From Phorcus lineatus (taxonomy: Eukaryota > Mollusca > Gastropoda > Trochida > Trochidae), in the NCBI GenBank assembly GCA_921293015.1, contig OV121084.1:50379864-50443863 (forward strand): a stretch of DNA of 64,000 nucleotides. The letters run 5' to 3'. Made by a program: the position numbers and the translations under genes. This document shows, one piece after another, positions 54,301 to 64,000 of this stretch. The notes under the pieces are model-generated. The model did not search any database, had not been told where the DNA came from, and worked only from the letters and a program-made list of their open reading frames with translations. Each line of letters opens with the position of its first letter. The stretch's first letter is position 1.

Positions 54301-57300
54301 TTTACAGGGACTGTTCAGTATATAGGCAAATACAGGGTAGAAGTAGGCGACCGGATATTCCAATTAATATTTCCAACCAGTCATTTTCTCCCGTTTCTAC
54401 GCGTAATATTGGTTTTAACGTTAACGTCTAGAAAAAAAGACACTGCATAACATATTCCAGCTGAGATAAAGGAGTATGTAAATGTTTAAATAATCTTCCA
54501 GTTATAGAGCAATCAATGTTTCCGTCATGGTGTATGCTATTGGTTTGCAGTCCACCTACAAGAGTTTGTTTGAATACCAGGGCACCTTATAACTCAAACA
54601 ATCACTCAGCAACGCGGGCGCTTGTCAATATGCCGCGTTCGATAACATGACAAAATGAGCTGGTATTTTTTTCGATGATTAATGAATCTAAATGCGTGAA
54701 TGTCTAAGCAATAGTCTTAATATATAAAGCTTTGAGGTAACAATTGTGTTTTATGAGACACTGTCATAACAAAAACCCAACTTATTCGTACATGTGTCTC
54801 TGTTGCCTCGTGATAGAAAGTTCCTTTCATTACAATACGAAATATGAGTTCGTAACAACTCTTTCATGTCGATAAGCGTAAACTATTCTTACATAAGTGT
54901 TGTATTCTGTCGATGAATAACGAGTGATGAAATAAAGAAGAATCATATCAAAGTGATTGATAATCAATGTTAATGTTGAATACAATATTGTGACGATTTC
55001 TATTCATGATTTAAAGTTTCAACACACTGTTGAAATGACTGAATCCAATGTCTGACACACAACAAGTATAACAGGTATAAATGGTATAGTTAAATGGATA
55101 TTTCAGAAACGATATTTTTCTTTCAAATCCTTTTCGTTGCAGTCAACCCCTATCCACGGTGTAATCTTTTTACTCCATAACTTATGAAAAAGAAGAATTT
55201 CTGAAGAAAAACTCTTCATTGTGAACATGAAATCTTCCGGAAGTCACAGTCCACATGATAAAAGAGCAGCATATAGAGTAAAACGTGAGGTCAAAAAGCT
55301 TTAAGAAAGTTAACTTTCTAGTGTGTTCTTCAAGGACCGTCTTTTAGTATCCATTACCTCCTTGAAGACAGCCCTTATGCAATCATCTGAGCACATGAGG
55401 ACGAGGTTGATGTTATCATTGTAGCTAGTGATGGTGGTGTTGTAGATGAGGGAGAGGAGATCGTAAAGGCCAACACTGTCTGCGTAGGTCTTAACGTGGT
55501 ACACCTGGTAAGTTGTGTTCTGCACGGACAGACGGACAGATAGCTCTTTTGTCTCCAGGGCTAAAAAGGAATATTAACTTAATATGTTATAACTAAGTAT
55601 TGCCTATGATCATGATGGATGAAGAATGAAATGAAAAAGGCTGAGAAGGACGAACATAATAGAATCGCTTAATTGCCTAATTTGATAAAGTATCCTAAGA
55701 TTAAATGAATCATTGACAATCGTATGATTGATGTAGGGGATGAGTATAAATTCTTTACTCAGATGAATTACCGTCTTCATGGTAAGGTAAACAAAGTATG
55801 TGAGTGAACAATGTGTAAACTGGAATACTTTGAACCATTTCGAAAATATACAGTACAATTCTTGATAACCTCTCTATCTAATTATCGTTTCTACATCACC
55901 CACCAGTGCCGTCGCCATATAGTATGACAACTGAATTCCACTTTAGGGAATCAAGGACCGTGTGAAGTACGTCAACTTTCGAAGGCACACGTAGATCTTC
56001 TTTCGTTATGAAGGTCAGATCCTCATTGCAAGGGTTATTGTCCTGCACTATGTTCTGATTGTCTGGGTTGTGGCCACAGAGGAAAGAGGTTTCCTGAGAT
56101 GGCCACGGTTGTGCTGGTGTAGGGGAAGCAAAGGGACTGAGGTTGGCTTGGTAGTGGACTATTGGAGTATCGAACAGGTCAAAATGATGCTTTTTCTTCA
56201 GGCTGCCGTAGAATATGTCGTTGAGAACGAGGAAATCCACAGGGTTGTCTATTAGGCCCTTTACTGTTGAGGATGATAAAACAATTTCAGAGGACAATGT
56301 CAGAGAACAAGCGGAATTGAAAGTTCACTATTCTTGACAATTACAATGTGTTTTACATACATATTTTATAATATGCATACATTTATTGTCATGTATTTCT
56401 ATTGATTATTCGAAATAGGGATTACGAAAATTGAGACAGTGTATATCATGTAAACGAGAGAAACGTGATAATATTATAGAATAATCCCAAGAGCTATTTG
56501 AATTAGGTTTAATAAAGAAGTTATATGAACTACAACTTCAAATGAACTACATAAATTGCGGTATGGGCACCACATACTTTACTCAACTCAGCACATATGA
56601 GACATCAAATTATATTAGACATTAGAATATGGTTTTCAAGCTGAGGAAAAACCTGACAAAATACATTGACTGTCATAAAGGTTTTCATCCTCAAATATAC
56701 CCAAACTATACTCATATATATATATGCTAGATTATCACCTGTTACAAAATAGAATGGTTTGATAACAATTTCATGCTTTTTGGGTATGAGGACCTACCTA
56801 CTAATGATAGTTGTCGAGGGAAATCGCTATTAAAGTTTAACTTTTGTTCGCCAAAGTGGACCCTTTTTAATTCTCTCGTATAATGCTTTGGGAGCTCGAT
56901 TCACAGAAGAATCTTACTTTTTGTCTTATCACTAAGCAATCGATAGAACCAACAACATCTAGGGCTGTCAGCAAGGTGCGTGATGGATGCAACTGATAAC
57001 TGATACTACAACTAACCTCACAAATCGATTTTATCATTCGGAAATTTTAAGTGCTGTATTCGGGTAACTTTAGTGATTACTTTAACGTGTAGTTTGAACC
57101 ATACATTAATCAAAGATAACTTTCCCTCAACCATTTCCCTTATAAAAGTATTTTCCATAAAGAATTCGACTTTCAACAACCTTAAATGCAAATTTTAAGA
57201 TATATATATATATATGTAGTTTTCATTTGACATTGCGCAACAGCCTGTCCAGCAGCAAACCCCACAAACCCATTTACAAGAATATTGATGTTACCTTTAA

Positions 57301-60300
57301 ACAACTATCAACACCTATCATTTTTCCTGTGTGCGAAATGTTTTAACTGTGTAATTGGCGCGAGGACTCTGTGATATATTGTCTAGATTTATATCAAATT
57401 CCTAACGTGTAGCCTTATCGTATGCTTATAATTAATAATGTTGTCATAATGTTGTCAAAGGCATCACGTCACCTTAAAGATGTTAGGTTTGCATTAAAGT
57501 ATTTGAATGGAAGACGGTGACAGCTGTTTTGGCAGCATTACATTGTGACGAACCAATGCCTTTAACTTTTGTAAATTTCAATAAAATAATAAAATCTCGA
57601 CAAATAATGAATTTGCGGGTAAATGAGACAGGTTATCTTAATATCAGTTACAGGTTTTTGTTTGAACGAGAAGTATAGTCGTGACAAATGTCCGAAATAA
57701 CAGATTACCACAAATTAGCATATGCTTAAATCACTTAAGAAAATTTAGTTAGTCGTCAAATGCCATTTGAGTTTTGCAATTTCTGAGTTATCTGTTGTCA
57801 TATAAAAAGCTCTTATTTTGCATGTAGATCACTCACTGGCGCCAGCGAGTTATAGTTCCTGTAACAGCGACTTACATGGCTTTGTAAAATTGTCAACCAT
57901 CCCAGTTCAACGTTATAGTTCATTATAAAGTTTTGGGGACAACAGATTTGAAAAATAATAGAGAAACGACGTTGTAACCTTTCCCGAAAACCTTTCCTGT
58001 ATCATTCACCTCTCCTTTCGCCTCATGGATTGAATATTTATTTTTCTAGAATTGTGTTTTCATGACCCTTGCTCAGATATTGACATCGCACACAATCGCA
58101 CCGTGTATCAAATTCCTTGCCTAATGGACCCTTGGGAAAGGCTTTCTATTGGATGGAATGGCCTGATTGTCAGTAATAAGTAAATAATGTTGAATAAAAT
58201 CCGATACAAAGATTTCCCATCACTGATGCTATGTCAACAAATTTGAACTTATCAATCCTTAAATGCATGATTATAATACTAATTACTTTCGTGGTACGAC
58301 CAATGCTCAATAGGATGATGTATTCATACTGGCCAGAGTTTAATTCGGACGGAACAATGGATTGCGATATAATTACATTAAATTATCGATTTCAGTTAAC
58401 GTGTTCATTGATCACTTCTTCCGAAAATATTATCTGTCAGACTTTTGGTTAAAGCTTGAAGCAAATTTATATCGCTTCAACATGTAATAAACAGTGCTAC
58501 AGATCTAGACGCAACAGACCATTGGAATGTGAATTCGAAAGACATAACATAGTGCCATTAGAGCACCTACTTTCTAAATGATATTATTACTACCAATGCA
58601 ATTTACGTCAAAGTCAGGATTGTTGAAAAATAAGCCGAAATTCAAAGAGATGATATCAAAACCATGCGTGATGTTTGACATCACAGTTTGACATCCACAG
58701 CTACAACTGAATGGTAATTCTGCTCATAAAACACGTAAACAGACATAACATAGCCATCATGGTGAAAAGGTCATTAGGCCGTGACCTTAATGGTCTCCTT
58801 GATTAGGGTACTTCCGTAAACTTAGGCGTGATTCTCTATCGCTCATTATTGATTCCCTGGGTTAAACGGACAGAAGCATGTTTTTAAAAACAATAAATTT
58901 CAATACGCATTATTTATGTGAAATGTGATATCTTACATCCCTTTACCCAACCCATATGTAAGTAGTCGTAGAGGATATAATCAAATATCAAGAAAAATCT
59001 ACTGGCGGCTATTTTTGTGTGAATACTTTGTAATCATTTGAGATAGGGAATTGGATTGGCATATAGCTGAAGCAGTCATGATATGTTCTATTTAAAACTG
59101 CTTCAGCTGACTTTATTTCGTTTCCGTGATTTAACTTTATGTTTTCAAAAACGTGATACTGCCCCTTTATTATTTACCACTAAACGGTTTGTAACTAATG
59201 GTAAACTTGTATATGGATCTGAACTATGTCTTACTTTATATTCAGATAGAACAAATTTGCACGTATTATCAACAGTTGTCTTGAACACATAAAGTCTGTA
59301 CGTACCATTTTTCATTAGGGTGAATTTTTCATCGATGCTTGACAACGACCAGATAATGTCAACCTTGAGCTCAGCTCCCCATGACGAGTTGTGTGATATG
59401 GTCTGTATCCGGGTACCCTCGCTGCTGTTGTCTGCGTCTATAGCACCTGTAGGGAGAAACTAACTTTTATCAAAGACAGGATTGTATACATTTAGAAAAT
59501 CTTATGTCAAATAAAATGTTTACATGCATTGCCCGCCATTATCGTGACAAAATGTGTGATTATACAAGACTTTTACAATTCATTGTTCATACTTTTTGCA
59601 CAGTTATTCAACTCGGAGTATTTTAAGCCCGTCAAGGTAGTCACAGAAATAGTTTGATTTATAACACCTTTGCGAGTTAATGTTCATAACATTTTTGACA
59701 ACGAATTAAACCTCGTGTGGACAAAGCTGACGACAATGGGCATAATAACTCTAGCTAGTTACCTCCAAACTGCATAGTTATAGAATTGGAATTACCATGC
59801 ATTACATGAAAATTCGTTTGTGAATGAAAATTTGTGTGGTTATAGTGTAGGTGACCAATCTGATCATAACGGGTAACAAATGCTTCAACAAAGAATGTAT
59901 TACATGAATAGACATCTTAACCAGATGACCATTATATGTTATATACTCTGTGGAACAGCATAAGAATGTGGTCGATTGACAGTTGAGTTTGTCAACTGCA
60001 CCAAGATAAAATAAATCTTATTGCAAACGAGTAAATCTGTTTTATATTCATTACAAATTTACCAGTTGACTGTTGGTTTTAAGACAATATTAACAGGGGA
60101 AAATAAGATCTTATAGAAATGAAAAAACTTTAAATGTATTCATTTTATTTGCCTATTTAGTATATGCAATGTGAAACAATCACATTAATCGTTCGATAGA
60201 GAAATGATTTCATGGTAATATTTATACCATAAATATTCAGTCTGTTCAATCTATAGAGTTATTTACTCGCGTAACTGTGGGTAAGACATCATTTATCTTT

Positions 60301-62339
60301 TATCTTCATATGTACATTCAGGTATTCACGTTCAATGTTTTCTTTGTATCAAGTTCGATGTGTAAACCTGTAGTTCGTATTAGTTAAAATTAAAATTAAT
60401 CTCTCACGTGTGTTATTGTTTAAGCAATAAAGAAGAAAGATATCTTCCTGTTTATGATAAACGAGCATTTTTAATACATCATTTCTAACATGGTTAAAGT
60501 GGAATTGTTCATCAGCGAATTTCATTTCAAGATCGTTGGGGTAATGACAGTTAATTATTCAATTTTCCTGCTGCCGACCTGATGCAAGTAAATTATCTAC
60601 AGCACTTCAACGTAAGCCGTCATGTCCCAGCTCTTTCTATGCTATTTTTGAAGTCACAACTATTGACTTGAAGCGCGGCCCATTATTTGCTTATGACTAA
60701 TTATAAAGAAATTTTGCGCTATAACAGGCGAATGACTATACTGGTGTGTTATTTCCATAGAAATACGTAACATGTAAATAATGCATACAACCTTTAAATA
60801 CCCCTTTCAGCATGGGAATGTCCCTTTGTTTGATAAATGAATAATTCATGGATGTACGTGAGAAAACACGTTTCATACAATTGTAGATGCTTGACGTTCC
60901 TCTACATGGTAAAAAATCTTCATGCTGAATGAAACGACCGAAATGATCTTATCTTAACACAGTGAGGCCAATCATGTTTAATAATGTCACTGCAGACGAG
61001 CTATATATCTGGTTCAGTTGGTAAAAATGAAGTTCAAAACAAAGCATTGATATCCGATAGTATTTATGCTTACAGAAAACCATTCCGGCACATTTTGTTT
61101 TGGTAACAATGTTGTCTGACTGCGAAATGATTTGCCTGTTCAGCCAAATACCATTTCTATGCTCCATTATGTGTGTGTTAACACTATCCTGATGTTTTGT
61201 GTAGTCTCTAAATGCCAGTCTGTCTCACTTGACCTATTGGATGTTCTGAATGTTCTGATAGTGCAGTTATCAAGGACGTCGCTACGAGAGATATCTGATT
61301 TAGACTTTCAGAGAACTATCCGGACATTTGTTGCTCAGACACATTGCCATGCTCACAGCAATTGGTAACTGCCACACACAAATTACAATGGGGGGGGGGG
61401 GGGGGGGGGGGATACTGATATAGACCCATTGATATAAAATACTAGATACATTGTATAACTACGTCAAAGCTTTATCTGGTTATTAGAATAGATCCTTATA
61501 GTAGCGAGTAACGTTTGAATAGTCAATAGAGGAGATTACCTATAAGGGGACTACCAAATAAAACAAAACACAGGATTTTCAATTTGGGTTTGTGACGGGA
61601 ATGGGTTATTTTTGGCAGTATTAAAGTTCGAACAACAACATTTTACATTCCAAATGCTTATTCAATGCACAAGAGATATTGTTAAATATGATTTCACATA
61701 ATATGTGTGTATTAGCTATAATCATGAACCGTCGTTTAAATAGTCTATCCCATATAATAAGATAATGTTAATATAATATATAATATGATTGTATGAATAT
61801 TATACAGTATAAGATAATAAACATAACACTCGATAACTTTCAATCAAATTTATACAAGTCTTTATTTTGTCACGATTGTATCCTGTATATTTTACTATCG
61901 AGTAATATTTTGCTGCGTACAACTCCCATTTTAACTGTAGCATAAGATATACTTGCGATTTAGACAGGTTTAGATGCATGGAACAATTTTACATTTGTTC
62001 ACTATAAAGATAATACAATGTTACTTTTGTTTTTACTATCTTCATATAACAAAGATTCATTTGTTTTCACTTTTTTGATACAACAATATGTCATTTGTAC
62101 AGTACATTAATATTACAATGTTATATTTGCATTCTATCTAAATATAACAATGTTACATTTGTTCATTATCTTAATGTTACAATGTTAAATTTGTTCATTT
62201 TCTTAATAAAACAATTTCAAATGTAGCAAATATTTGACTTGATCAACTCACCAACTGTTTCTTTTCTATTTACGCCACTTTTTTTTAATGTTGTAGCAAC
62301 TTTTAACGCTTCAATATCAGAGATAAAGCTGCTGTCGAT
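45086..62339 (-). CDS. Ionotropic glutamate receptor subunit (multi-exon, about 880 aa seen)
   Basis: A ligand-gated cation channel subunit of the plasma membrane. Coding exons from 5' to 3' on the minus strand: 62252-62339 (tentative), 59306-59446, 55904-56263, 55358-55560, 53964-54143, 53131-53241, 52837-52889 (tentative), 51541-51586, 50185-50379, 48920-49017, 47734-47821, 47213-47525, 46749-46966, 45676-45941 and 45086-45374. The layout is amino-terminal domain, S1, M1, pore loop, M3, S2, M4 and a short tail. Phases agree at every junction checked except around 53131-51586. The ligand-binding Arg is kept (APISIQPERE). Features unlike vertebrate AMPA/kainate subunits are Thr at the Q/R/N site (YGALLTQGGE), YSGNLIAFLTV instead of SYTANLAAFLTV, and Asp at the position of AMPA Glu705 (YIADRSMMEI), as in NMDA subunits. 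The subfamily is not assigned. The signal-peptide exon is not found and is probably right of the window. Confidence 0.9.
45676..45941 (-). CDS. Receptor exon: S2 ligand-binding lobe
   Basis: Flanked by GATTCAG and GTAAGT. It encodes SMWEGVKSF, then the strand with YIADRSMMEIQMAESCD. In AMPA receptors the Glu705 position binds the ligand amine; here it is Asp, as in NMDA subunits. It then gives LPLQYALGLPNNSAYGKIF. Confidence 0.9.
46398..46475 (+). repeat. Decayed tRNA-derived SINE head
   Basis: TGGCTAACCCGTTAGAGTAGG resembles a pol III A box and D arm, and GTTGTGGGTTGGATTTT about 30 nt later resembles the B box (GGTTCGANTCC with a changed base). There is no acceptor-stem pairing. It lies in a receptor intron, opposite strand. 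Confidence 0.35.
46749..46966 (-). CDS. Receptor exon: pore exit, M3 gate helix and start of S2
   Basis: Flanked by GAATAG and GTAAGT. It encodes GGEHLPDSQAGRTV, the M3 helix SAWWLFSIVMAATYSGNLIA followed by FLTV, and the S2 start (LPFESLAEM, then KWGLTGGTYWAML with the ligand-contacting Thr). The SYTANLAAFLTV signature of vertebrate subunits appears as TYSGNLIAFLTV. Confidence 0.9.
47213..47525 (-). CDS. Receptor exon: end of S1, M1 and pore loop
   Basis: Encodes EEVDLIVAPISIQPERE with the ligand-binding Arg, DFIFPYFTDYTTVLI, the M1 helix (WQVLVCIGAVLLFVTTFYF), and the re-entrant pore loop FWYMYGALLTQG. The Q/R/N selectivity position is Thr (codon at 47217-47219, minus strand). The exon ends in phase 1 (G|GTATTG). 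Confidence 0.9.
47734..47821 (-). CDS. Receptor exon: S1 loop
   Basis: An 88-nt exon between TGCTGCAG and GTAGGT. It encodes YTLTQPADGEWGQMKNGSFT and GLIGQLQRE, the iGluR region before the APLTI-type strand. Phases fit both neighbours. Confidence 0.88.
48920..49017 (-). CDS. Receptor exon: start of S1
   Basis: A 98-nt exon between CTTTTTTCAG and GTATGC. It encodes WEPFVNRTENKSLPYEGFCM and DLLKELAASLNFT, the start of the ligand-binding domain (EGFC-MDLL corresponds to the GYCxDL motif of the family). Confidence 0.9.
50185..50379 (-). CDS. Receptor exon: linker from amino-terminal domain to S1
   Basis: A 195-nt exon of 65 codons ending VRFGFNKRSFNVSTQV before GTATGT and continuing directly into WEPFVN. 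VELYPNVRFGFNKR lies where the first S1 strand begins. The 3' splice site (TTTGTACCAG) is acceptable but not strong. Confidence 0.8.
51541..51586 (-). CDS. Receptor micro-exon in the amino-terminal domain
   Basis: A 46-nt exon between GTGTTTTCAG and GTAATT. It encodes ILTPAHFNDLPKLIQ and continues in phase into the 50185-50379 exon. It requires two bases from the preceding exon, which the exons identified upstream do not supply. Confidence 0.6.
52315..52445. repeat. Diverged tandem duplication of about 70 bp
   Basis: Two adjacent copies: ATTCCCAAGAGTCTGGTACC... and GTTCCCAGGAGTCCGTTACC..., each continuing into a TCGNGA(G/A)CTGAAA box. It is intronic in the receptor gene; no function is seen. 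Confidence 0.6.
52837..52889 (-). CDS. Tentative receptor exon in the amino-terminal domain
   Basis: The frame LNIPPTFDTRVYEIRAM ends at a good 5' splice site (CATG|GTGAGT). The upstream AG (CAAAGCAG) has a poor pyrimidine tract, and the phase fits neither neighbour. It may be a real exon flanked by unseen micro-exons, or a decayed one. Confidence 0.4.
53131..53241 (-). CDS. Receptor exon in the amino-terminal domain (37 codons)
   Basis: A 111-nt exon between TACTTTCAG and GTAAGT. It reads GLPEMMGNVLEIVGSFNDTT and DLNETDIKQNASDTFIN, with several N-glycosylation sequons (NDT, NET, NAS). It is in phase 0 with the upstream exon. Confidence 0.75.
53964..54143 (-). CDS. Receptor exon in the amino-terminal domain (60 codons)
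   Basis: A 180-nt exon between CTATTGCAG and GTAAGT. It encodes ANKFDELNVKKTALKLVSKW and LLVLPRQNN, then DLDNILVVTYPPPVATPVYE. This corresponds to the central helix-strand of the bilobed periplasmic-binding-like domain. Confidence 0.85.
55358..55560 (-). CDS. Receptor exon in the amino-terminal domain (CSDDC segment)
   Basis: A 203-nt exon between CCTTTTTAG and GTAATG. It reads ELSVRLSVQNTTYQVYHVKT, then SLIYNTTITSYNDNINLVLM, CSDDCIRAVFKE. The strand-helix that meets the next exon (FKE|ANKFDEL) is typical of the family. Confidence 0.88.
55904..56263 (-). CDS. Receptor exon in the amino-terminal domain (120 codons)
   Basis: A 360-nt exon between CCTCAACAG and GTGGGT. It reads VKGLIDNPVDFLVLNDIFYG, a hydrophilic segment with several Cys, then VDVLHTVLDSLKWNSVVILY, GDGT. 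The last part is the helix-strand WxSVxILYxDG common in iGluR amino-terminal domains. Confidence 0.9.
59306..59446 (-). CDS. Receptor exon in the amino-terminal domain (first lobe)
   Basis: A 141-nt exon between CCCTACAG and GTACGT. It reads AIDADNSSEGTRIQTISHNS, SWGAELKVDIIWSLSSIDEK, FTLMKN, and joins in phase to VKGLIDNP. Confidence 0.8.
59447..62251. other. Receptor intron
   Basis: No exon recognised within this intron. It holds the poly(G) tract at 61390-61411. Short open frames (60949-61368) lack motifs. Confidence 0.45.
61390..61411 (+). repeat. Poly(G) tract, 22 bp
   Basis: An uninterrupted run of 22 G in an otherwise AT-rich intron. The run can form a G-quadruplex. Its exact length in the assembly may be unreliable. 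Confidence 0.9.
62252..62339 (-). CDS. Tentative upstream receptor exon
   Basis: An 88-nt open segment between GAGAATCAG and a good 5' splice site (GTTG|GTGAGT). It reads IDSSFISDIEALKVATTLKK, SGVNRKETV, and its end phase (one base) fits the 59306-59446 exon. No family motif is visible, so support is only splice sites and phase. Confidence 0.45.
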
Positions 62340-64000
62340 CTGATTCTCATTTTTGGGAGAAAGTTATCCGTTTTATGTATGTTATAGATATTATGTACTG
62401 ATATTTGTATCTAGTTCATCTTTTGATACTATAAAATCGCATACACTCTAGTGTATTGATTGTCTTATAACATTAAATCACACAATGTAAGGTTTTGAAT
62501 AGTAAATCCTAACTCAAAGACTGCTGTTACATCATAAATCATGTCTAAATCATATGTTTAATAACCTTGCGATTTAGGTTACCAAAAGTTGTGTTTATCA
62601 TTAAGCGAAGAGTTATCACGCTTTGGTAAAGTTTCGCACTTATCATTTTATTCATTATTGTGCATTTATAAGTAAGTAAGAAGGTACTTTGATAGATTTA
62701 TATATATAATAACATATTAATGTTATGTGTTAATTTGCTTATTACGATTATAGAAATTCATATATAATTTACTCTTTATATTTTTATTTCATTACCAGTT
62801 ATTGACAGTATTCAATGCATTGTTGGCACATCATATATTAATTTAACTTCCTAATTCGGAATTCGATTTTGTAGAGTGGATTTATAACGTGAACAATAAA
62901 CACTTTGAATGTTATGTAACCAAGCAGATCCTTGTACAAAAGATAGTCAATGGCCATAATCAGTATTAAAATAAAGAACAGATCCATAAATTTTCATGGC
63001 AATTCATGGCAAAGAGTTGTAGCCATTATACCTGCATCTAACTGTCTTCATAAACATATGAAGTTAACATAAATCAATAAGATTCTGAAGAACTGTATTT
63101 AGATAATCAGAGTCCGAAGGGCTCATAACAGTTTTGTTTAAAAACGTCTTCTTGCATTGTTGAGATATCTTCAGAAGAAACGCAATTGAAAGGTTTGATT
63201 GAAGATCTAATGCTTTGAGCCATTTGGGTAATGATTTGGTAATTTGACCAATTTGAAAGCTTATTGAAATCCAATAAAAATGTCGATGTATTTTACCATC
63301 AAATTAATCATTATATTATTGAGAATCAACCCCTTCATAGTGCGACATATTTTTCTCGAAATTCTCCTAAAACAATAAGGGGATATTGGAATGCAAATAC
63401 CTATGCAGGTTGTGAAATGATATATAGTTATGGACACTTAACATGATTTTGAGAGTGTGTTGACGGAACTGCACAGGCTTTTATCTTTCAAGATGATAAT
63501 ACCCGTGCCCATCGCGATCTTGTCGTGAATGACTACCTCATCCAGCGTCACCATATGTTGATATGCCTTGGCCAGCCATGAGTCCTAACCTTCCACCTAT
63601 TAAACATGTTTGGGACATGATCCGGACACTTGTACGTCAACGTCAACCGAAAACACTGCATACAGTGGCCGTATCGCTGCAAGAGGGGTTGGACAGATTC
63701 CCCCAATCGTCATTGGAGGGTTGATTAGGAGAATACCAATATGATTCGCTGAAAGTCTGAAGTTTGTTGGAGCAATTTGGAGGATTTGAGTAGAATGTTA
63801 CTAAATCGTAACTTATACATATTGTTCAACGTAGATGCATCAAATGGTTAATGATAAACCAGTAAATGCGTAGAGAAAGATAAATAACACAATATAATGT
63901 GTAATTGTGCAACGTGCAACATGCCACCACTATATACAATCAACAACATGAGGATAAGAAAGAAAAAATCAACTGTATGCTGTATTAAGACATATATTGA
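62340..64000. other. Right edge of the window
   Basis: Apart from the Tc1 fragment, nothing is recognised. No signal-peptide exon of the receptor was found on the minus strand here. Confidence 0.45.
63471..63723 (+). pseudogene. Degenerate Tc1-like transposase C-terminal fragment
   Basis: One frame reads AQAFIFQDDNTRAHRDLVVN with the catalytic Asp (QDDN). After a frameshift of one base the next reads MPWPAMSPNLPPIKHVWDMI, LVRQRQPKTLHTVA and ends at a stop. In Tc1 transposases the third catalytic residue is the Glu of the PIEHxWD motif; here it is Lys (PIKHVWD). Frameshift and lost catalytic residue make it dead. Confidence 0.85.

Overview
The window is invertebrate nuclear DNA: AT-rich, with genes split by GT..AG introns, an animal ionotropic glutamate receptor, TATA boxes, AATAAA poly(A) signals and a dense load of eukaryotic mobile elements. 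The mix (Penelope-like element with hammerhead ribozymes, 5S-derived SINE with an (ATT)n tail, MULE, mariner and Tc1 fossils) fits a marine lophotrochozoan, perhaps a bivalve mollusc. That assignment is an inference and is not proven by any single marker.

Left part (1-39.2 kb, all + strand): a tandem array of four paralogous class I SAM-dependent methyltransferase genes. They have the architecture of the Rv2258c-like family: N-terminal winged-helix/dimerisation domain, a linker helix region and a C-terminal Rossmann methyltransferase domain. Copy 1 is seen only as its last exon (2008-2573). Copies 2 (6805-11876, 350 aa), 3 (16951-20438, 350 aa) and 4 (36694-39171, 356 aa) can be reconstructed exon by exon with consistent reading phase. 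Copy 2 alone has an extra 375-nt intron flanked by a 9-bp direct repeat, which looks like a recent intron gain. Copies 2 and 3 share a stretch of near identity inside the catalytic exon that suggests gene conversion.

The gaps in the array are filled by mobile DNA. They hold a TTAA-flanked MITE (3.5-4.2 kb), a 5S SINE (7.2-7.6 kb), a mariner fossil (9.6 kb), a Penelope end with a hammerhead motif (10.4-10.8 kb), a long inverted repeat (13.0-14.8 kb) and a hairpin MITE (19.0-19.2 kb). They also hold an 8.02-kb foldback-type Mutator-like element whose ~1-kb inverted ends are arrays of ~160-185-bp repeats (21.74-29.76 kb, with a nested transposase-bearing element), a further inverted-repeat element (30.3-30.9 kb), and a Penelope-like retroelement with reverse transcriptase/GIY-YIG remains and three hammerhead ribozyme motifs (34.3-36.1 kb).

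Right part (45.1-62.3 kb, - strand): one large gene for an ionotropic glutamate receptor subunit, about 15 exons. They cover the amino-terminal domain, the split ligand-binding domain, the pore (M1-M4) and a short cytoplasmic tail. The signal-peptide exon is not identified and probably lies right of the window. The receptor keeps the ligand-binding Arg but has Thr at the Q/R/N pore site and a YSGNLIAFLTV gate helix. The reading phase does not carry cleanly through the exons at 51.5-53.1 kb, so that part of the model is incomplete or the gene is damaged there.

The region 39.2-45.1 kb and the 1-2 kb and 29.8-34.2 kb stretches hold no gene I can recognise. A Tc1 transposase fossil sits at 63.5-63.7 kb.
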